A program made the position numbers and the translations under genes. From Paraburkholderia aromaticivorans (GTDB taxonomy: Bacteria; Pseudomonadota; Gammaproteobacteria; Burkholderiales; Burkholderiaceae): a stretch of 64,000 bases of DNA. A model generated the notes under the pieces. It searched no databases. It was not told where the DNA came from and saw only the letters and a list, made by a program, of their open reading frames with translations. Shown here in pieces: positions 59,797 through 64,000 of the stretch. Numbering within the stretch: the first letter of the stretch is position 1; each line of letters opens with the position of its first letter. The stretch is from positions 620,001 through 684,000 of the forward strand of contig NZ_CP051516.1 of the NCBI RefSeq assembly GCF_012689525.1, given 5' to 3'.

Positions 59797-60869
59797 TGCG
59801 CGTCTTTCATCTGGTCCTTGCGCCGCGTCTGTCAGGAGCTGAAGTCCTGGCCAAGGACCTCGCGCTCGATCAGTGTGCCGAGGGCATGGCGGTGTGCGTG
59901 ACTTCGCTGTTGCCGGCGCATGCCGATTTCGCGCCCTTGCAGAACGACCTGGAAAGCCACGGCGTGCAATGCTTCTTTCCAGAGCGGCGGCATCGTTCGT
60001 TCATCAAGCTGTGCCATCTGTTCGGCGCGGTGCGGCGTTTTCATCCGGATGTGATCTTTGCACACGCGACCATTCCGTCGTTTTACGCGCGCGCGTTGCC
60101 GCTGCGTGTGCCGGTGGTCTACGTCATGCATTCCGCGACCAACGACTTCGAGCGCCCGCTGTTCAGGCGCATCGAACATGTTCTGTCGGGACGCGCCCGG
60201 ATGGTGATCGGCGTGTCGGAGCAGGGCGTGACGGACTACGTGCAGGCCATCGGGCCGCATCCTTCGATGACCGTCGTGCCGAACGGCGTGGATCTGGCAC
60301 GCTTCGCGTTCACCGACGGCGGGGAACGCAACGGTCGCGCGCCGCAGGTGGTGCAGATCGGCCGGTACGCGGCAGTGAAAAATCAGCTGCTGACGGTGCG
60401 GGCTTTCAGCGAAGTACTCAAGCACGAGAAAGACGCGCGGCTCGTGTTGTACGGCGTGATCGAAGACCCCGACTACTGGCGCGCGGTCATCGCGCTGGCG
60501 AAAAAGCTGGGCATCGCGGAGCGTGTCGCGGTGGCGGGCCCGCGCACCGATGTCGCCACCGTGCTGTCGGAGTCGAACGTGTTCGTCATGCCGTCGCAAT
60601 CCGAGGCGCACAGCGTGGCGTTTCTCGAGGCGCTGGCTTCCGGCGTGCCGATCGTGGCGAGCAAGATTCCGGCTTTCGCTTTCGCGAGCGGATTTCCCGG
60701 CGTCCAATTGGTCGATACCGGCAATGTGCAGTGCTATGCCGAGGCGGTGATCGCTGCGCTGGGGCAGGCGCGGGCGGAACGCTCGCTGGTCGGCTTGACC
60801 CTCAGGGATACCGCTGACCGCTATCGCGCGATCGCGCGTCAGGTGAGTCTGGCCGTGTCGGCCCGCTAG
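59796..60869 (+). CDS. GT4-family glycosyltransferase, second of a paralog pair
   Basis: A 357-residue GT-B transferase closely similar over its whole length to the one at 29417-30502. Shared blocks include APRLSGAEVL, VTSLLP, AHAT, VMHS-x2-NDFE, GRAR-x2-IGVS, HPSM-x-V-x-PNGVD and FLEALASG. Donor-site glutamates lie in SQSEAHSVAFLEALASG. Its start overlaps the flippase stop codon. The pair bracketing the locus suggests duplication followed by change of sugar or acceptor. The gene converges on the zinc-ribbon protein gene with a 64-base gap. Confidence 0.92.
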   Translation: MRVFHLVLAPRLSGAEVLAKDLALDQCAEGMAVCVTSLLPAHADFAPLQNDLESHGVQCFFPERRHRSFIKLCHLFGAVRRFHPDVIFAHATIPSFYARALPLRVPVVYVMHSATNDFERPLFRRIEHVLSGRARMVIGVSEQGVTDYVQAIGPHPSMTVVPNGVDLARFAFTDGGERNGRAPQVVQIGRYAAVKNQLLTVRAFSEVLKHEKDARLVLYGVIEDPDYWRAVIALAKKLGIAERVAVAGPRTDVATVLSESNVFVMPSQSEAHSVAFLEALASGVPIVASKIPAFAFASGFPGVQLVDTGNVQCYAEAVIAALGQARAERSLVGLTLRDTADRYRAIARQVSLAVSAR

Positions 60870-60933
60870 GGCGCAGGGCGCGCCTGTTCCTGTTGTCAAT
60901 CGGTCCATGGCCCGCTCTGAGCGGACGCTGGCA

Positions 60934-62211
60934 TCAATGATGGTTGGCCACGTCGCGCGTGTCGGGCACCGACTCGGGTGCGGGCTCCACGGGCGGCGGA
61001 ATCTGAAGTTCCGTTTCGCGCTGTGCAAGCGTCACGAGACGCTGTGCCTCCTTGCTGCTCGAATCGATCTGCAGTGCCGTGCCTGCGTTGTGCGAGACGC
61101 AGGTCCATCGAGAGATATATCCGCAGCCTCGTGCGAGGCTCAGTAGCGCGTCGCGCTGCTGTTCGCGTGTGCTCAGCGTCGAGCGCATGTTCAACGCGTC
61201 GCGATTGTCCGGTTGCGCGGCGATGGCCGCCGCAAGGCGCGCTCTGGTCGCCGACAGATTGTTCTGCTGCAGATTGGCCCGCGCGGCTCTGAGATGCCGC
61301 GACACGTCGGCGCGCGGTTGCTCCGACGGGTTGCCGGACTGGCCGCCTGGATCGCGCTTCGCCTCGGGTCCAACGGATGCGACACGGCGCGAAAGCGGCG
61401 GCGAAGCGGCCGGTGGCGGAATCGGCGGCGAACGCACGGGTGCGGACCGCACGGCGGCGACGGTCGTGGCGCGTTGTGCGGCGACGGTGGCCGCAGGCTT
61501 TTGTGCGGCGGCAGGGGGCGCGGCAGCGGGCTTCTGGGCGACGACGGTGGTGGGCTTCTGGGCGACGACGGTGGCGGGCTTCTGGGCGGCGACGGCAGCG
61601 GGCTTCTGGGTGACGACGGTGGCGGGCTTCTGAGCGACGACGGCGGCGGGCTTCTGGGCGGCGACGGCGGCAGGCTTCTGGGCGGCGACAATCGCGGGCT
61701 TTTGCGGGGCGGCAGGCGCGGGCCGCTGCGCGACGGTGGCCGCGGGCTTCTGCGGAATGACGACGAGCGGCGCGACATTTTGCGTCTGCACCTTGCCGGA
61801 CACCGCGATAGGCGTGCCGACATTCGAGTCGTTGCTATGGATGAAACCCAGGTACACCGCAGAGGTCACCACCAGCACCGACGCGCCCAGTACGAGGGGC
61901 TGGCGCAGTCGCTGATAGGCGGACACGGCGACCTCGGGCTCCTCAACGAACTTGTAGGGATTGACCAGTGCGCGCGAGGACGGATTCCAGATCTTGCGTG
62001 CCGGCAGACGGCTGTCGACGAGCGGCTGCGAGTCGTCCAATGGACCGTTCAGCGGGACTTTGAGCGAGGGAGGCGGCGCCGGACGCGCGCCGAACGAATC
62101 GGCCGGACGCCGATGGCACGAAGGACAGGGCGTGAAGCGACCGGCTAGCGGGACACCGCAGTGCCCGCATCGGAAGGGATCGTGCTGATCGGAAGTAAAG
62201 TCGCTAAGCAT
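60934..62211 (-). CDS. Zinc-ribbon, single-span membrane protein with QKP octapeptide repeats
   Basis: A 425-residue protein of unknown function. A four-cysteine zinc ribbon is at residues 15-32 (CGHC and CPSC), a Pro-rich cytosolic region follows, and a single membrane helix lies at about 105-124 (LVLGASVLVVTSAVYLGF). After it come ten 8-residue repeats (Q at 154, 162, 170 and so on to 226; consensus AAQKPAxV), more QKP/QR variants to about 250, a Pro/Ala-rich stretch, and a helical domain (about 310-400; SRHLRAARANLQQNNLSATR with two cysteines). The repeats resemble the rigid periplasmic spacer of TonB. ATG 62211 places the ribbon at the N-terminus; an upstream in-frame ATG at 62250 is possible. 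It could link a cytosolic sensor to the envelope. Confidence 0.75.
   Translation of the reverse strand: MLSDFTSDQHDPFRCGHCGVPLAGRFTPCPSCHRRPADSFGARPAPPPSLKVPLNGPLDDSQPLVDSRLPARKIWNPSSRALVNPYKFVEEPEVAVSAYQRLRQPLVLGASVLVVTSAVYLGFIHSNDSNVGTPIAVSGKVQTQNVAPLVVIPQKPAATVAQRPAPAAPQKPAIVAAQKPAAVAAQKPAAVVAQKPATVVTQKPAAVAAQKPATVVAQKPTTVVAQKPAAAPPAAAQKPAATVAAQRATTVAAVRSAPVRSPPIPPPAASPPLSRRVASVGPEAKRDPGGQSGNPSEQPRADVSRHLRAARANLQQNNLSATRARLAAAIAAQPDNRDALNMRSTLSTREQQRDALLSLARGCGYISRWTCVSHNAGTALQIDSSSKEAQRLVTLAQRETELQIPPPVEPAPESVPDTRDVANHH
61516..61755 (-). repeat. In-frame 24-bp tandem repeats (10 units)
   Basis: Ten consecutive 24-base units encode AAQKPAxV-type octapeptides in exact register. At the DNA level the plus strand shows GGGCTTCTGGGCG(A/G)CGACG repeated with small changes. 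The outer units are more diverged than the inner ones. Repeats this similar can gain or lose copies by slippage. Confidence 0.85.
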
Positions 62212-62291
62212 CGCCGTGTCGCAAAGGGGCGTCGAATGCCGGCGCCACAATCAGAAAAAACAAGGCACCGTAACGAGGCTTGCAAGCAGGG

Positions 62292-62885
62292 TTACTGTGC
62301 GACGACGTAACCCCGCGCTTGCATGCACGCGCCATACGCGGCCCAATACTGTGTCATTGGCGGCTCGGGCGCCGGCAGAGGCGGCAGCTTCACGCTGGAT
62401 GCCGCAGCCATCTGCGCCGCGCTCGCAGCGGCCGTTTCCGAGGCGCTGTTGTCCGCAGTCGTCGCCGATGCCGCCGTGGCGGCCGTAGTCGTGGTGGCCG
62501 CCGAAGTCGCGCTCGCCGCCATGGGCGCCGAAGCACCCTTAGCCGTCGCCGCCGTGGTCGCTACGGGCGCACTCGCGCCCGGCGCGGCGGCGGCCGGCAT
62601 GCTCGCGCCGATCGGCGCGGACGAGAAGGTGCTGGACGGCAACGGCGGCCGCGACGGCACGCCGGTCGTCGAAGTCTTGGTGGCAGCCGGCTTGCGCGGT
62701 GGAATCTGCGACTCGTGGGCGATGTTGACCTTGGTCTGCTTGTTCGCCGCCGCATAGCACATCGCGGTATCGATGCTGCGCTGATAAGGGCTTTGACTTC
62801 GGATTGGATAAGTGAGCGGCTGCCATGCGAAAGCAGCACTGCTAAACACCAATAGCGTCAGTACGGTATATGTTTTGATTTGCAT
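62292..62885 (-). CDS. Secreted Ala/Thr-rich hypothetical protein
   Basis: A 197-residue protein with a signal peptide (MQIKTYTVLTLLVFSSAAFA), a short conserved-looking head (WQPLTYPIRSQSPYQRSIDT and AMCYAAANKQTKVNIAHESQ), and a long disordered centre of Ala, Thr, Ser and Pro. The compact end is MTQYWAAYGACMQARGYVVA. The Cys in the head and the Cys in ACMQARGY could form a disulphide. The C-terminal CMQARGY pattern resembles endings of glycine-zipper-type envelope proteins. It lies on the same strand as the zinc-ribbon gene, 80 bases upstream. No function assigned. Confidence 0.75.
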   Translation of the reverse strand: MQIKTYTVLTLLVFSSAAFAWQPLTYPIRSQSPYQRSIDTAMCYAAANKQTKVNIAHESQIPPRKPAATKTSTTGVPSRPPLPSSTFSSAPIGASMPAAAAPGASAPVATTAATAKGASAPMAASATSAATTTTAATAASATTADNSASETAAASAAQMAAASSVKLPPLPAPEPPMTQYWAAYGACMQARGYVVAQ

Positions 62886-63185
62886 CGCAGTCGCTCCCGC
62901 AGCGATGTTTCGCCTTTCGTAGGCAATGGCGCTTCGCGGTGTGTTCTATGGCTGCTAATTTTGCCGCTGGACGGCGGCTCACTACCGCGAAGGCTGCTTT
63001 AGTGAGCGTAACACCGTGTATTGTCAACGCAATACACTGGTATAGCGCGCGAAACCGCCATCCTGCAGTCGAATCAAGACAGATCGGCGTGAAATGGCGG
63101 AAAACGTAGGGAGTATCCCCAGGCGATGCGGCCGTCCCCGGGTTGATTGGGCGGGTGCGCCGCCGTGGACGGTGAGGAGTCGGAC
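62886..63185. other. Divergent intergenic region, no gene seen
   Basis: 300 bases between the Ala/Thr-rich gene and the next plus-strand gene. It contains the GAGGAG site before ATG 63186. Short frames on the minus strand have no ribosome-binding site or recognisable content. Confidence 0.35.
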
Positions 63186-63581
63186 ATGAGGAAATGGCAG
63201 TACTGCTATCGAATGCTGTTGGCGGTGGCATCCGTGTTGTTGCTGTCGGTGGCGTGGCCGCTGCCGGGCGTGGCAAACGAGGAAACCGCGAACGCCAATG
63301 CGCAAGCTGCGGGTGAGCGGGCTCGTTTCGCCCAGACATACTGCGGGACCTCGCCCGAGCGCATCGGCGCGTATAAGGAGCGCTTGCGCAAGGTGCTGCA
63401 TGACGCCAGCAACTTCGACCTGCAATGGCAGACCGGCTGGCGCCGCGGCGAGAAGGACGGCATTCAGATGAACGCCCTGCGGTTGCACGATCCGCAGGAG
63501 TTCGCGTCGCGAGTCAAGGCTGATTGTGCACGGCTCAAGTGGATGGCGCAGAACGCCGTGCGGGCTCGTCCGCAGAAGTGA
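63186..63581 (+). CDS. Small secreted hypothetical protein
   Basis: A 131-residue protein with a signal peptide (about 1-30, cut near GVANEE) and a helical mature domain containing two cysteines (QTYCGTSPERIGAYKERLRK and VKADCARLKWMAQNAV). GAGGAG lies eight bases before ATG 63186; an in-frame ATG at 63147 lacks such a site. No family recognised, although its size and two-cysteine helical form fit a periplasmic binding or inhibitor protein. It converges on the next gene with a five-base gap. Confidence 0.7.
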   Translation: MRKWQYCYRMLLAVASVLLLSVAWPLPGVANEETANANAQAAGERARFAQTYCGTSPERIGAYKERLRKVLHDASNFDLQWQTGWRRGEKDGIQMNALRLHDPQEFASRVKADCARLKWMAQNAVRARPQK

Positions 63582-63586
63582 GGCGG

Positions 63587-63970
63587 TTATTTGCCCGCGC
63601 CGGCCTCTTCAACGCAACTCAGTACGAGTGTGCTGCCTGGCTCCGCGTTAGCGCTGAGCGCGGCGGTATGGAATTCGGTATCGGTGCAGAACCATTCGGC
63701 GCGGAAGTCCGTACGGCAGCGCACGGATGGCGTGCCCACAGGTGCCTCGCGCAGCACGTATCGGCAGGTCTGCAAACCGTCGCATTGGCGGGCGAGCTCT
63801 GCAGTCGCGTTGCCTCGTGATGCGCCGCAGTTCTTGCCATAGGTTCCCGACACGACCTTGATCTCGCGCGCTTCGGCGCTCCAGCTTGCCACCACGGCGA
63901 GCATGGCCAGGATCGGCCAGACACAGCGAAAGGTGCCGGCGAGGACGGTCGATTTGTATCGACGGCGCAT
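63587..63970 (-). CDS. Secreted cysteine-rich protein, SUEL-lectin-like pattern
   Basis: A 127-residue protein with a signal peptide or anchor (about 14-34) and a mature domain with six cysteines. The arrangement is IKVVSGTYGKNCGASRGNAT, then LARQCDGLQTCRYVL, VRCRTDFRAEWFC and LSCVEE. The order YG-x2-C, C-x4-C and a late C-x-C pair is reminiscent of SUEL-type galactose/rhamnose-binding lectin domains. The match is by eye only. GGAGAG lies before ATG 63970. It may bind a surface sugar, but this is a weak inference. Confidence 0.65.
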   Translation of the reverse strand: MRRRYKSTVLAGTFRCVWPILAMLAVVASWSAEAREIKVVSGTYGKNCGASRGNATAELARQCDGLQTCRYVLREAPVGTPSVRCRTDFRAEWFCTDTEFHTAALSANAEPGSTLVLSCVEEAGAGK

Positions 63971-64000
63971 GGGCGACTCTCTCCATCTGCCAACGGCGTA

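Noticed and set aside
61516..61755. Possible CRISPR array because of regular short repeats
   Set aside because: The units are contiguous, lack spacers and keep one coding frame, so they are protein-coding tandem repeats.
61191..61823. Alternative frame through the QKP repeat region
   Set aside because: Pro/Arg/Ser repeats are simply the other-frame reading of the 24-bp units; the zinc-ribbon frame has a coherent ribbon, helix and C-terminal domain.

Overview
The window looks like a chromosomal segment of a Burkholderiaceae bacterium, most likely Paraburkholderia. This is an inference from the high-GC codon use, the many LysR regulators, the xdhAB layout, and a 32-bp perfect palindrome (1542-1573) inside a repeat of a kind I associate with Burkholderia-type intergenic DNA. 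No rRNA, tRNA, CRISPR, transposase or phage gene was seen.

Left part (1-26.2 kb): metabolic and transport genes. In order: the tail of an unidentified gene; an alanine-glyoxylate-type aminotransferase; about 1.4 kb of repeat-bearing non-coding DNA; two membrane acyltransferases of visibly lower GC; an MFS transporter divergent from a xanthine dehydrogenase operon (xdhA-xdhB and an xdhC that keeps only its C-terminal domain); a LysR regulator; a DsbA-like isomerase; a membrane-anchored TAXI-type binding protein; a BON protein; a TauE/SafE permease; LysR/EamA and LysE/LysR divergent pairs; and an operon of HMG-CoA-lyase-like enzyme, CaiB-type CoA-transferase and MFS importer. The last is best read as catabolism of a branched hydroxy-dicarboxylic acid. 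Two short genes follow: a basic 46-residue protein and a coiled-coil/membrane protein.

Middle and right part (26.6-60.9 kb): a large Wzx/Wzy-type exopolysaccharide locus. Its core is co-directional: GlxA/AraC-type regulator, manC, undecaprenyl-phosphate sugar transferase, Wza lipoprotein, Wzc tyrosine kinase, gmd, fcl, two glycosyltransferases. It then becomes a mosaic of both strands: acetyltransferase, GMC oxidoreductase, glycosyltransferase plus Wzy polymerase, acyltransferase, glycosyltransferase, Wzx flippase, glycosyltransferase. To its left, transcribed away from it, is a set of likely modifying or degrading proteins: two paralogous secreted glycoside-hydrolase-like proteins, a PIG-L deacetylase fused to lectin and FG-GAP regions, a GDP-mannose mannosyl hydrolase and a 49-residue membrane peptide. 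A pair of closely related glycosyltransferases (29.4 and 59.8 kb) brackets the locus. The predicted product is a fucose-containing (via GDP-mannose), acylated exopolysaccharide.

Right end (60.9-64 kb): four envelope or secreted proteins of unknown function. One is a zinc-ribbon/transmembrane protein with ten exact-register 8-residue QKP repeats; another is a cysteine-rich protein.

The most interesting candidate system is the exopolysaccharide locus with its unusual accessories: a GMC flavoenzyme, a deacetylase-lectin, twin hydrolases, a regulator that has lost its amidase-like motif, and no visible Wzb phosphatase.
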